A stretch of DNA of 64,000 nucleotides from contig CAUYUJ010000658.1 of the NCBI GenBank assembly GCA_963575745.1, positions 548,501 through 612,500 on the forward strand, written 5' to 3'. Both the position numbers and the translations under genes were made by a program. Positions 1 through 11,030 of the stretch are shown in pieces. The notes beneath the pieces are model-generated. The model was given only the letters and a program-made list of their open reading frames with translations, had not been told where the DNA came from and ran no database searches. The stretch is from Prorocentrum cordatum (taxonomy: Eukaryota > Sar > Dinophyceae > Prorocentrales > Prorocentraceae). The number at the start of each line of letters is the position of its first letter. Within the stretch, counting starts at the first letter, position 1.

Positions 1-240
1 GCTGGTAATGACAGGAATCGATTCGGAGGCATCAGGCGCGTCCGCCTGTTGCATTCATATGTTTGAACTCGGTCTGATACTCGAGCTAGATTCGCGAAAC
101 TATTCGTATTGTTCGAGTAATCTTGAGAGGTGCTGGCGATTTCCGCACGTAACTCGGGCTGTAGGAGAGCTTGGGCTGAAAAACTATACGTTCTCTGCAT
201 TTTTCCGACATTATATATGCTCAGGAAGCTCTACAAGTCC

Positions 241-276
241 CCGGCGGTAAGGAAAGTTGACGGCTTACCGCCGGCG
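241..276. repeat. Palindromic box, TAA/TTA subtype (first copy)
   Basis: The left arm CCGGCGGTAAG pairs with the right arm CTTACCGCCGG, an 11 bp perfect stem, around a loop containing AGTTGACGG. Further full TAA/TTA boxes lie near 4500, 4802, 14965, 16717, 24235, 34755, 38870, 39620 and 39845, and diverged ones near 12848, 16412, 32635, 36197 and 37687. Confidence 0.85.
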
Positions 277-1485
277 CCCAGTTGGCAAGAAAAATCTCGA
301 CCGACCTTTTGGTGATTTTTGGTCGGTTAAAATTTTGTTCTCGAAATTCAACTATTCGTTTGAGCTTTAGTTTTTTCCCGGGATATTCGATCTGATTCCC
401 GCTCGCCATCTTGATCTCAGCTCGATCGGGTACCTTCAGAAAGCACTGCGGCGGGATCGGCCGTTTCGAGCCATCTGGATACGCGCTGTTGGTAAATTTG
501 ACTTAACTCGAGATAGAGGATTCATAATGATCAGCAGAGGTCACCATGCAGAATGATCAGGCGCGTCCGTCTGTTGCATCCAGAGGTCTGAGCTCCGAGC
601 TAGGTCCGCAAACCTATCCGTATTATTCGAGTCATCTTGACAGGCGCTCTCGGTTTTCTGTACTTACCTCGAACTAAAGGACAGCTACAGAGCTGATACG
701 TACAGAAATCGATTCAGAATTATCAGTCGCGTTTGTCTGTTGAATTGAGTGCTCTGAACTCGGTCTGCTGCCCGATCAAGAATCGCGAAACAATTCGTAT
801 TGTTCGAGTCATCTTGAGAGGTGCTGTCCGTTTTCTGCACAACTCGGGCAGTAGGGGGGCTACAGTGCTGGTGGTGACAGCAATTTATTTGAAGACGTCA
901 GGCGCGTCCGCCTGTGGAATCCAGAGCTCGGAACTCGGTCTGCTGCCCGAACTAGGTCCGCGAAACTATTCGTATTGTTCGAGTCATGCTGAAAGATGCT
1001 GTCGGCTTTCTGCACTTAACTCGGGCTGTAGGGGGGCTGCAGGGCTGGTAATCGCAGGAATCGATTCGGAGACGTCAGACGCGTCCGCCTGTCGCATTCA
1101 GAGGTCTGAACTCGGCCTGATACTCGAGCTGGGTTTGCCAAACTGATGAGCTAGAGGCATTCCGGCGCGGGGTGGAGCTAGTTGGTCGACCCGACCAGAA
1201 AGGACAAAGTGATAACTTTGCCGTGGTTTTGCGAATATTTGAAAGATATTTGACCATTTATTTTAAGAAAACAGATTTTTCGCACCTGTAAACGATTGTG
1301 AGGGCCTTTGCGTCTTAATATGAGCTCCGTAGGCGCACTTTTACTATCAAAACACTTGGAGCAACCAACTTCATGTCGACATGACAGAAATCAATTTTGC
1401 CTTTTTCGAGAAATGCTTCCAGAAGCTCTCTTTTCTGATTATGAGCACTCTTACGTGCGAGCGGAGCTCCACGAGGTTTCCGGCG

Positions 1486-1519
1486 GTGACTAGGTTGACG
1501 GTTCACCGCCGGCGCCAGT
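1486..1519. repeat. Palindromic box, TGA/TCA subtype
   Basis: The left arm CCGGCGGTGA pairs with TCACCGCCGG around the loop CTAGGTTGACGGT. Other TGA/TCA boxes lie near 1825, 2198, 5508, 12030, 31825 and 36650, some with one mismatch. The boxes near 5168 and 17116 combine GGTGA with TTACC, giving one G-T pair in an otherwise perfect stem. Confidence 0.85.
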
Positions 1520-4500
1520 TGGTCGACCCGACCAGAACGGACAATATGGCAACTTTTGGGTGGTTTTGCGAAAATTTGACAGATATTTGACAATTTATTT
1601 TGAGAAAGCAGATTTTTGCGCGTCGCATTGGCATATAAACTCCTCTCTGACAGCAGCTCAGCTCTTCCGATCTATTTTCTTGAGAGTTGACTTCCAGGAA
1701 CTGAGCGAATCTGAACATCGGAAAAATCAGAAATACAGATTTTCGAAAAATCTCTATTCTTTTACTCTACTTCGATTCTCAGCACTTTTACCAGTGTGAG
1801 GAGCTCTACGAGGTTCCTGGCGGTGACTAGGTTGACGGTTCACCGCCGGCGCCAGTTAGCGATGAGCTAGAGGAATTCCGGCGCGGGGTGGAGCTAGTTG
1901 GTCGACCCGGCCAGAAAGGACAAAGTGTTAACTTTTGCTCGGTTTTGCCAAGATTTGAGAGATATTTAACAATTTATTATGAGAAAGCAGATTTGTCGCA
2001 CCTATAAACGACTATCAGGGCCTCTGCGTCTTAATATGAGCTCTGTAGGCGCAACTTTACTATCAAAACATTTTGAGGAACCAACTTTATCTTGACATGA
2101 AAAAGATGAATGTTATTTTTTTCGAGAAATGCCTCCAGAAGCTCTCTCTTTCGACTCTGAGCACTTTACGCGTGGAAGGAGCTCTACGAGGTTCCCAGCG
2201 GTGACCAGGTTAACGGTTCACCGCCGGCGCCAGTTCCGGGGCGCTGGAGAGCTAGTTGGCAAGAAAAATCTCGACGGACCTTTTGGTGACTTTTGGTCGG
2301 TCGAAAATTTTGTTCTCGAAATTCAACAAGTCGTTTGAGCTCTAGTATTTTTTCCATGATATTCGATCTGATTCCCGCTCGTCATCTTGATCCCAGCTCG
2401 ATCGGGTACCCTTTACTGCCAAAAAGCAGGCAGGCGGGATCGGCCGTTTCAAGGCATCTTGACACACGATGACGGTTTTCTGAACATAACTCGAGCTGTA
2501 GGACAGCTAGAGAGCTGGTGAGCACAGCTAATCGATTCAGAATGATCAGGCGCGTTCGTCTGTTGAATCTAGAGGTCTGAGCTCGGTCTGCTAGCCGAGC
2601 TAGGTCCGCAAACCTATTCGTATTATTCGCGTCATCTTGACAGACGCTCTCGGTTTTCTGCTCTTAACTCGAGCTATAGGACAGCTACAGAGCTGATACT
2701 TACTGAAACCGATTCAGAATCATCAGTCGGATTTGTCTCTTGAATCCAGAGCTCTGAACTCGGTCTGCTGCCCGATCTAGAATCGCAAAATTATTCGCAT
2801 TGTTCGAGTCATCTTGAGAGGTGCTCTCGGTTTTCTGCACTCAACTCGGGCTGGGGGGGGGGGCTACAGTGCTGGTGGTCACAGGAATCGATTCGAAACA
2901 TCAGGCGCGTCTGCTTGTGGAATCCAGAGCTCGGAACTCGGTCTGCTGCCCGAACTAGGTCCGCGAAACTTTTGTATTCTTCGAGTCATTCTGAGAGCTG
3001 TCGGTTTTCTGCACTTAACTCGGGCTGTAGGGCGGCTGCAGGGCTGGTAATCAGAGGAGCCGATTCGCAGACATCAGGCGCGTCCGCCTGTCGCATTCAG
3101 AGGTCTGAACTTGGTTTGATACCCGAGCTGGGTTGCCAGACTATTCGTTTTGTTAGAGTTATCTTGAGAGGTGCTGTCGATTTACGCACGTAACTCGGGC
3201 TGTAGGAGAGCTACAGAGCTCATAAAGAAGACAATCTTGAAGCATCGGGGGCGTTCGGCTGTTGCATGGAGAGGTCTGAAATCGCTTGGGCTGAAAACTA
3301 TTAGTTCTCTGCATTTTTCCACATTATATACTGTCAGGAAGCTCTACGAGTCCCCCGGCGGTAAGAAAGGTTGTCCGGGGAGCTGGAGAGCTAGTTGGCA
3401 AGACAAATCTCGACGGACCTTTTGGTGACTTTTGGTCGGTTGAAAATTTTGTTCTCGAAATTCAATAATTCGTTTGAGCTCTAGTATTTCTTCCCGTGAT
3501 ATTCGATCTTATTCCCGCTCGCCATCTTGATCTCAGCTCGATCGGATTCCTTTTACTGCCAAAAAGCAGGCAGGCGGGATTGGTCGTTTCGAGTCATCTT
3601 GATACGCGCTCTCGGTATATTGGACTTAACTCGAGATACAGGACAGCTACAGAGCTGGTAAGCACACCTCATCGATTCAGGATAATCAGGTGCGTTCGTC
3701 TGTTGCATCTAGAGGTCTGAACTCGGTTTGCTAGCCGGGCTAGGTCCGCAAACCTATTCGTATTATTCGAGTCATCCTGACAGGTGCTCTCCGTTTTCTG
3801 TACTTAACTCGAGCTATATGACAGCTACAGAGCTGATGCTTACAGAAACCGATTCAGAATCACCAGTCGCATTCGTCTGTTGAATCCAGAGCTCTGAACT
3901 CGGCCTGCTGCCCGATCTAGAATCGCGAAACTATTCGTATTCTTCGAGTCATCTTGAGAGGTGCTGTCAGTTTTCTTAACTCGGGCTGTAGGGGGGCTAT
4001 AGTGCTGGTAGTCACAGGAATCGATTTGGAGACATCAGGCGCGTCCGCCTGTCGAATCCAGAGCTGGAAACTCGGCCTGCTGCCCAAACTAAGTCCGCAA
4101 AACTATTCGTATTGTTCGAGTCATCATGAGAGATGCTGTCGGTTTTCTGCACTTAACTGGGCTGTAGGGGGGCTGCACGGCCAGTAATCACAGGAATCCA
4201 TTCGGAGACGTCAGACGCGTCCGCTTGTCGGATTCAGAGATCTGAACTCGGTCTGCTACTCGTGCTGGGTTCGCGAAACTATTCGTATTGTTCGAGTCAT
4301 CTTGAGAGGTGCTGTCGATGTACGCACGTAACTCGGGCTGTAGGAGAGCTACAGAGCTCGTACAGAAGACAATTCAGAAGCATCGGGGGCGTTCCGCTGT
4401 TTCATCGAGAGGTCTGAAATCGCTTGGGCTGAAAAACTATTCGTTCTCTGCAATTTTTTTCGACATTCTATATTGTCAGGAAGCTCTACGAGTCTCCCGG

Positions 4501-4785
4501 CGGTAAGGAAGGTTGACGGTTTACCGCCGGCGCCCAGTGTGGGTGGTTTTGCGGAAAATTGAAGGGTATTTGACAATTCATTTTGAGAAAGCAGTTTTTT
4601 CGAACCTGTAGTGGGTTATGGCGCGTCCGCCAGTAAAATTTTCAGGCCCATAGGTGAAGTATTACTATTGAAACACTTGGGGGAACCGACGTTGGATAAA
4701 AACAGAAAAACGTGATTTTTCGAGTTTCTCAGGTCTTGCTCTAGACGCTTTCTACATGCTCACCGAGGAGCGCCGTGTGAGAGAA

Positions 4786-4856
4786 GAGCTCTACGAGGGC
4801 CCCGGCGGTAACCTGGTTGACGGCTTACCGCCGGTTCCCAGTGCCTCGTAGAGCTC
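4786..4856. repeat. Extended palindrome: nested inner and outer inverted repeats
   Basis: The outer arms GAGCTCTACGAGG (4786-4798) and CCTCGTAGAGCTC (4844-4856) are perfect reverse complements, 13 bp each. Nested inside are CCGGCGGTAA (4802-4811) and TTACCGCCGG (4825-4834). The whole 71 bp block can fold as one interrupted hairpin. The same layout recurs at 16701-16771 and, with one outer and one inner mismatch, at 36636-36705. It is also reconstructed across the non-autonomous element insertion (left arm at 9440, right arm at 11660). Confidence 0.85.
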
Positions 4857-6177
4857 TTCGGCATCGATGAGCTAGAGGAATTCCGGCGCGGGGTGGAGCT
4901 AGTTGGCCCACCCGGCCGGGGCGGACAAATTGGTGACTTTTGGTCGGTTTTGCGAAAATTTGAAAGATATTTAACAATTTATCTTGAGAAAGCAGATTTT
5001 TGCGCGTCCCATTGACATATAAACTCCTCACTGACAGCAGCCCAGCTCTCCCGATGTATTTTCTTATGAGTTGACTTCCGGGAACTGAGCGAATATGAAC
5101 ATCGAAAAAGTCGAAAATCAAGATTGTCGAAAAATTTATTTCATGCCTCTACTTTGATTCTCAGCACTCTACGAGGTTCCCGGCGGTGACTAGGCAGACG
5201 GTTTACCGCCGGCGCCAGTTGGCGGACCCGGCCAGAAAAGAAGATGTGATGACTTTGGGTCGGTTTTGCTAAGATTTAAAAGATATTTCACAATTCGTTT
5301 TGAGAAGGCAGATTTTTTCGCACCTGTAAACGACTATCAGGGCCTCTGCGTCTTAATATGAGCTCTGTAGGCGCACATTTACTCGCAAAATATTTGGGGG
5401 AACCAACTTCATGTCGACATAAAAAAACATGAATGGTCACTTTTTCGAGAAATGCCGCCAGAAGCTCTCTCTTCCGACTCTCAGCTCTCTTACGCGCTCT
5501 ACGAGGTTTCCGGTGGTGACCAGGTTGACGGTTCACCGCCGGCGCCAGTTTTGGACGCTACGAAGTACCTCGTAGAGCTCTTCGGCATCGATGAGCTAGA
5601 GCAATTCCGGCGCGGGGTGGTCGACACGACCAGAAGGGACACTGTGACAACCTGAACTCGGTCTGCTGCCCGATCTAGAATCGCGAAACTATTCGCATTG
5701 TTCGAGTCATCTTGAGAGGTGTCGGTTTTCTTTACTTAACTCGGGCCGTAGGGGGGCTACAGTGCTGGTAGTCACAGGAATCGATTCGGAGATCAGGCGC
5801 GTCCGCCTGTCGAATCCAGAGCTCTAAACTCGCTCTGCTGCCCGAACTAGGTCCGCGAAACTATTCGTATTGTTCGAGTCATCCTGAGAGGTGCTGTTCG
5901 TTTTCTGCACTTAACTCGGGCTTAGGGGTCTCCAGGGCTGGTAATCACAGGAATCGATTTCGAGACATCAGACGCGTCCGCATGTTGCATTCAGAGGTCT
6001 GAACTCGGTCTAATACAGAGCTCGTACAAAAGACAATCCAGAAGCATTGGGGGCGTTCGGCTGTTGCATCGAGAGGTCTGAAATCGCTTGGGCTGAAAAA
6101 CTATTCGTTCTCCACAATTTGTTTTCGACATTATATATTGTCAGGAAGCTCTACGAGTCCCCCGGCGGTAAGAAAGG

Positions 6178-8841
6178 TTGACGGAGGATAGATATATCTT
6201 GAAGGAGAAGTTGGAGGAGCATGTTAAGGGGAAGGTGACATCACAGCGTAAGAGGGAGGAGAACAGCAACTTGATGGAGGAAATCAGGAGGAAGGCGGAG
6301 GAGGAGATCAAGGGTGGCCAGATCATTCGAAGTATTACGATGTCGATATGTTGTGCAGCGAGGGCTCGTCTTCGAACGCGACGGGCAACAGGACCGGATC
6401 GCGTACCTTGTGAAATGCTCAAGCTTCTCCCATGGTGCACAGTTCGGCACATCCAACAGATCTTCGACTCTCTTTTGAGGCTGGCTGTCCAGTACCCTGT
6501 TCGATGGAGGGACATTCTTATTGCATACATGCCTAAACTAAAGGGGATCACGAACTTGGCGGATGCTCGACTCTTGTGCTTACAGAATAGCATAACTCGC
6601 TGGTTCTCGGCGTGCGTAGTTATCCTGGTGGAGCAGCATGTGGAAGAGTCTAAGCTATTTTATCCTCTGGGCCTCTATGGGTTCCGTCAGGGTCACAGCA
6701 CATCCCATATCACGAATAGCCTTACTAACATGTGTATGCACGGGGACAAGTGGGGGAAGCGTGAGTGTCTGTACGTTGCGGACATGGACATATACCAGGC
6801 CTTTGACAACTGCACGATACAGAACGTTCATAAGGGTCTTGAGCATGCACGTGTCCCTGCGTATTTACAGCACGCGTTTCTGGATCCGTTATCGCACAGC
6901 ACGGGCTGCCTCTACTATGACGGGTTGGAGATTGATAACATCCAGTGGGACACCTGTATTAGGACTGGAGGTCCAGAAGGGCCCTTGGGCTTTAACCTCA
7001 TTATTGCTGCCATGTGGGGTGACGTTATTCATAATTGGGACGTTCAGGGCATGGGGTATGCGGTAGATTTCGGTACGGAGCATCGGTCGGTGGTGAATCA
7101 TTTTATCTGGGCAGATAACGTGTACCTCGTCAGTCGTAGCCGTGAGGAGCTTACTCGTATGGTAAGAGACTTGACACTTCCACTTTACAACTTCTCGATG
7201 CGATGGAAACCCACATCGCTGAAGTACATGGTGTGCGGAGCTCCTGCTGTCTTGGATGAGGACGGGAATATCCCGCGTTCGATGGATCTTAAAATACCGA
7301 TCTTCTCAGATGCATGTGACGGGAGAAATGCAGTGCAGCAGATTGATGAGTTATGTTACCGTCGAGTTGTTTCTATGGACGTACTGGGCACGCAGCTGCA
7401 TAGTGAATATAACTGTTCTGTACATCGCGATGTTTCTTTTCGCCTAGACTGTGCTCGTCGCGCATTTTACTCTCAGGCAGGGTATTTCAGGTCGCATTGT
7501 ATTCCTCTCAAGGATAAGCTGCGGAGATACCAGGACAGAGTCCAGAGCCTGGCTCTGTATGGTATGGAGACCACCACTGCAGATTCTTATACTCTCTCGT
7601 TTCTCCATTCCTTCGAAGGGAAATGCCTGAAGATGATGATCTCTTCTCGAAAAGGCCCGACGGAAACGGAGCAAGCCTATCAGCAGAGGAGATATCATGT
7701 CGCACGGGAACGTTTCTTGAAGGCTGGGTACTCCTCTCTTGTCCAGCGTTATCTGATATTGCACTGGAATTTCGCAAAAGACATTGCAAGTTTCGCAAAT
7801 GGCATGATTGTTGAGAAAGCGATTGACTTGAAAGCGGCGGAGAGGACATGGCGCGATTCCCGTATGGCGAGTTTATGTTTTGGACCGTACACTGACCGCA
7901 CTCGTACACTTATGAGCGAGACGATGAGACACTTTGGCAACTGGTCGGAGGCCTCTTCTTACAAACGTCGCTGTCGAGGTACGGAGAGTATTGGACAGAG
8001 ATCATGGCAATATACATTAGCTGAGTTTTTCGGAGATGATTGGTGGATTCATTTCACAGGCTCCCAGCTTGGATTTATGCAGTACGCCACGCACCTTTGT
8101 ACTCATAGCATGCTTCAATGTTTCCAGGAGGTGTCGACGTGCGGACCTGTGAGTTCGCCCGCATATTTGGCGCCCTCCGAGCATGGTGAAATCCAGGTGA
8201 GCACGGATGATAGTCCGATGGCTGCTGAGAAACTTGCAAAGCGCATCGCTCTTCATAATATGAAAGCAACCCGTTGGAACCTGGAGGCCCCTGGAATCCC
8301 TCTGGAGGTGGTGGGTGACTCGCTTCTCGTGGTTAGCTGGGCTACGGGACGGTGGCGGGCAGATAATAGATCATATGCGGATAGAATATCAAAAATTATC
8401 AATACGCTTGATGGGCTTTGTTGCAGCTATAATATACGACCTCCAGCGCCGGGTATGGATCTTATTCGTCATGATTTTCGGGAGTGGAACACTCGTGCCG
8501 ACGTTCTAACACACCAGGCCCGAGAGGGCCAGATTTCTAGTTCAGAATGTAGTCCGTATACACATGATTATGAGACAGAATTTTACGTTGCTGCTGCTAT
8601 TCGGGCTGGTTTCGATGGCGGCGTGTCGTCTGAGGGATGTGGGTGCGGTTGCTGGATAGACATAGGCCTCAAACCTCGGTATTGGGATCGACGGGACCCC
8701 GCTCAGCTGATATGGAAGTCAGTTTTTGAGAGGGCTTGGCTTATTTCTCCGACCACAACTGTTACTGATACAGAACTCAGTGCTTTGGAGTGCATCGTGA
8801 CTGCGCTCCCACAGGCAGTTCTATGGTTATCACAGACTTGA
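6178..8841 (+). CDS. Reverse transcriptase-RNase H polyprotein of element 1 (5' truncated)
   Basis: This is an uninterrupted frame of about 885 codons entered from the insertion junction; no ATG lies before the RT domain, so the start is not native. RT motifs in order are ARARL...ATGPD, MPKLK, ADMDIYQAFDN (motif A), RTGGPEGPL (motif B-like) and WADNVYL (motif C, 7108-7128). WADN replaces the usual FADD or YADD. A thumb-like region follows, then RNase H-like motifs: GDSLLVV (Asp at 8317), WNTRADVLTH (Asp at 8500), FDGG (Asp at 8614) and TDTELSALE (Glu at 8773). That order is permuted relative to canonical RNase H. It should copy element RNA at a nicked target, but the missing endonuclease suggests a dead copy whose frame has stayed open, so the insertion is probably young. 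Confidence 0.9.
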   Translation: MTEDRYILKEKLEEHVKGKVTSQRKREENSNLMEEIRRKAEEEIKGGQIIRSITMSICCAARARLRTRRATGPDRVPCEMLKLLPWCTVRHIQQIFDSLLRLAVQYPVRWRDILIAYMPKLKGITNLADARLLCLQNSITRWFSACVVILVEQHVEESKLFYPLGLYGFRQGHSTSHITNSLTNMCMHGDKWGKRECLYVADMDIYQAFDNCTIQNVHKGLEHARVPAYLQHAFLDPLSHSTGCLYYDGLEIDNIQWDTCIRTGGPEGPLGFNLIIAAMWGDVIHNWDVQGMGYAVDFGTEHRSVVNHFIWADNVYLVSRSREELTRMVRDLTLPLYNFSMRWKPTSLKYMVCGAPAVLDEDGNIPRSMDLKIPIFSDACDGRNAVQQIDELCYRRVVSMDVLGTQLHSEYNCSVHRDVSFRLDCARRAFYSQAGYFRSHCIPLKDKLRRYQDRVQSLALYGMETTTADSYTLSFLHSFEGKCLKMMISSRKGPTETEQAYQQRRYHVARERFLKAGYSSLVQRYLILHWNFAKDIASFANGMIVEKAIDLKAAERTWRDSRMASLCFGPYTDRTRTLMSETMRHFGNWSEASSYKRRCRGTESIGQRSWQYTLAEFFGDDWWIHFTGSQLGFMQYATHLCTHSMLQCFQEVSTCGPVSSPAYLAPSEHGEIQVSTDDSPMAAEKLAKRIALHNMKATRWNLEAPGIPLEVVGDSLLVVSWATGRWRADNRSYADRISKIINTLDGLCCSYNIRPPAPGMDLIRHDFREWNTRADVLTHQAREGQISSSECSPYTHDYETEFYVAAAIRAGFDGGVSSEGCGCGCWIDIGLKPRYWDRRDPAQLIWKSVFERAWLISPTTTVTDTELSALECIVTALPQAVLWLSQT

Positions 8842-9125
8842 TAGTTGCAGCTTTTCTTATTTCATTGTTCTTCCTCATACTATGATATACTCAGCTTCGC
8901 TGGGACTTCTCTATTTTCTCTTGCATGTTTAGTTGACTGCACTTTGATTCATTTCTGTGTGCGTTTGCTCGTTCGCTCATATTTGTGATTGATGATTCAT
9001 CGCAGCTTCGCTGCTCTGGGTTGTCTTGACTTTAGGTTCGAATAAGAGCTTGCGCTTCCTGATGACACCTGACCTCATGCTTGCTCGTGGCCCTAGGGCC
9101 AGTAGGAGCCTCGCAAAGCCGCAAA
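6185..9125 (+). mobile_element. 5'-truncated LINE-like retrotransposon, element 1
   Basis: The element is bounded by a 15 bp target-site duplication, AAGAAAGGTTGACGG, at 6170-6184 and 9126-9140. The tandem copy of this locus at 24238-24252 holds the uninterrupted site, which fixes both ends. It enters the coding sequence directly, without endonuclease domain or 5' leader, as expected from incomplete reverse transcription. A 280 bp 3' untranslated region follows the ORF and ends in a short A-rich tail (GCAAAAAG). The insertion interrupts a palindromic box inside its loop. Confidence 0.9.
8842..9125 (+). other. 3' UTR of element 1 with CAGC-hairpins
   Basis: This non-coding tail holds two copies of CAGCTTCGCTG, near 8893 and 9003. 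Each is a perfect 4 bp stem (CAGC/GCTG) with a three-base loop. The same motif recurs in the tails of the other elements, so it may be a recognition structure for the element's own reverse transcriptase. It ends with GCAAAAAG at the target junction. Confidence 0.7.
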
Positions 9126-9140
9126 AAGAAAGGTTGACGG

Positions 9141-9471
9141 TTTACCGCCGGCGCCCAGTTGGTCGACACGACCAGAAGGGACAATGTGACAACTTTTGGT
9201 CGGTTTTGCTAAGATTTGAAAGATATTTGACAGTTCATTTTCAGAAACCATATTTTTCGCATGTGGACGACTGAGGGCCTCTGCACCTTGATATGAGCTC
9301 TATAGGCGCACTTTTACTATCGAGACACTTGGGGGAACCAGCGTTTATGTCGACATGGAAAAAACAAATTCTGGCTTTTTCGAGAAATGCTTCCAGAAGC
9401 TCTCTCTTTCGATTTGGAGCACTCTTACGCGTGCAAGGAGCTCTACGAGGTTCCCGGCGGTGACCAGGTTG
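9141..9471 (+). repeat. Satellite block 2 between element 1 and the non-autonomous element
   Basis: This is one palindrome cassette (TTGGTCGACACGACC, GGTCGGTTTTGC, ACTATCGAGACACTTGG, GGAGCTCTACGAGG), almost identical to 24253-24566 of the tandem duplicate. It holds the right arm of the box broken by element 1 and the left arm of the box broken by the non-autonomous element. No gene is present. Confidence 0.85.
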
Positions 9472-9777
9472 CTGCTGTCCCTCCTCGGGATCTCAGCGGC
9501 GACCTGGCCCGTCGGAGGCCTCCTCGAGCGGCATCGTGCCGTGCCTGGCGTTTGGTTCTCTTTACCGTACACGGTGCTTCAGTGTCTGTTTTGCCTGAGT
9601 ACCGTACACTCTTATTGATTGTCGAAGGCCTGTCCACGCCCATTGTCGTCGGAGTGCATATAATTGTTGAGATTGTCGGAGTATCGTTGGAACAGCATTT
9701 ACCTTGGTTATCTCAACTGTCCATCTAGTTATTGCGTGTGATTTGCTTTCTTGTAGAGCGAGTCCACGTTTTTATAG

Positions 9778-11030
9778 ATGGAGTTCGTTTCATATGAATT
9801 GTCAGGCGCGGATTTTCTTGCTTCAGATTTGACAGATACGGCGTTGTTTACTTCCGAGTCTCTCGCTTGTTTGTCTGCTCGTTTGTCTACGGTCGAAGTG
9901 TGTGTTAGTGATCTATATTGCCGTGTTCGCCCTTCGTACGGAGGTGACTCTCGCATGCATGAGCGAGACCAGCTGTATGGGCATGGTGTCAAAGTTTCTC
10001 AATCGAAGTTGCGCCGCCTGCGGGCGAAACGTGTCAGGTATCGTTTGTGGTCCACGGCCCGGGGGCCAGATCCGTCGTGCCTTGTTCGCGCGGGCATTTT
10101 CGCGCCCAGATGTTATCGGAATTTTTGCTCGGGCGATTCTGAGGAAGAGGAGTGGGTTGAGGACACTTGTGGAGCACAGACTGATATGGATGCTGTTGAA
10201 TTGGCTGGCAACTCTTTGCGTTCGCAGTGTTCCGATTGTGGGACTCAGACACATCCCTGTGTTCACATCGAGTGTGGGACTCAGACTGATCTTTGTGTTC
10301 TCTTTGTTGGTGAGGAGGAGAAGGAGGAGTGTCATCGAGTGCGCGCTGATCAGGGTGATGCTTCTGCAGTTGGGAGTTCCTGTGCAGTCGGGAGTTCCAC
10401 TGTTCGGAGTGCAGTAGGAAGTTCCACAGTTCGGAGTTCCGCTGATGCAGTTGTGGATGCAGTTGGGAGTTCAACAGCTGGGAGTTCTGCAGTTGGGAGT
10501 ACCGCGGTTTGGAGTTCAGCTGATGCTGTGGAAGCAGTTGCTAAGATGGAGCAGTTGAGAGTACCGCAGTTTTGAGTACAGTTGATGCAGTCGGGAGTTC
10601 CAGTGCAGTCGGGAGTTCAACACTTGGGAGTGCAGTAGGAAGTTCCACAGTTCGGAGTTCCGCTGATGCAGTTGAGGATGCAGTTGGGAGTTCAACAGCT
10701 GGGAGTTCTGCAGTTGGGAGTTCAGCTGATGCAGTAGGGAGTTCCATGAATGGGAGTTCTGCAGATCGACCGAGTGAGACACGCTCTGAGTGCCAAGCTG
10801 CCAGGGACTGGGCCCTTGCCGGTGTCGATGTAAGGGCTCTTTGGCTTGAGCTACACCGACTCCCGACACAGGAGCTTCAGCGTAGGACTGAGGCTCTTCA
10901 TGCATACAGGCTGCAATTGGGAATTGAACGTTCCGAGGAGGATAATTCGCAACAAGGGGGTCCTCAGAGTTCTACTTCCAGGAGTGCATTGACGCGGAGC
11001 GGCATGAAGCATCGGAAACGGCACAGATGA
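9778..11030 (+). pseudogene. Broken ORF of the non-autonomous element (Ser/Val-rich repeat protein)
   Basis: The frame opens with MEFVSYELSGAD at 9778 and runs about 265 codons to a stop near 10575. The remainder (AVGSSTVRSS repeats, then a C-terminus ending KHRKRHR) lies in another frame to 11030. The intact counterpart is the 494-residue ORF of copy 2. The break comes from deletions corresponding to roughly 30122-30169 and 30193-30380 of copy 2. Visible features are a basic stretch (KLRRLRAKRVRYR), cysteine clusters with CGTQTD-like repeats (here partly decayed to CGAQTD and CGTQTH) and Ser-rich repeats. No enzymatic domain is seen. Confidence 0.75.

Larger units (their letters stand above)
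1..6169 (+). repeat. Complex satellite array, block 1 (178 bp units plus palindrome cassettes)
   Basis: This block has no convincing gene. It is built from imperfect tandem units of about 178 bp, recognisable by GAACTCGGTCTG, ACTATTCGTATTGTTCGAG, a GGTTTTCTGCACTTAACTCG-like stretch and GGCGCGTCCGCCTGT. These are interspersed with 330-350 bp cassettes containing TTTTGGTCGGTTTTGC, ACTATCGAAACACTTGG and GAGCTCTACGAGG. The cassettes are centred on the palindromic box described separately; box copies lie near 242, 1487, 1825, 2198, 4500, 4802, 5168 and 5508, and half-boxes near 3355 and 6162. Short open frames here simply follow the repeat and shift between units, so I do not call them genes. The array continues beyond the left edge of the window. 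Confidence 0.9.

Noticed and set aside
733-1146. Open frame of 137 codons in the satellite
   Set aside because: It is a translation of the 178 bp units; equivalent frames appear in other units in shifted phases with no conserved start or stop.
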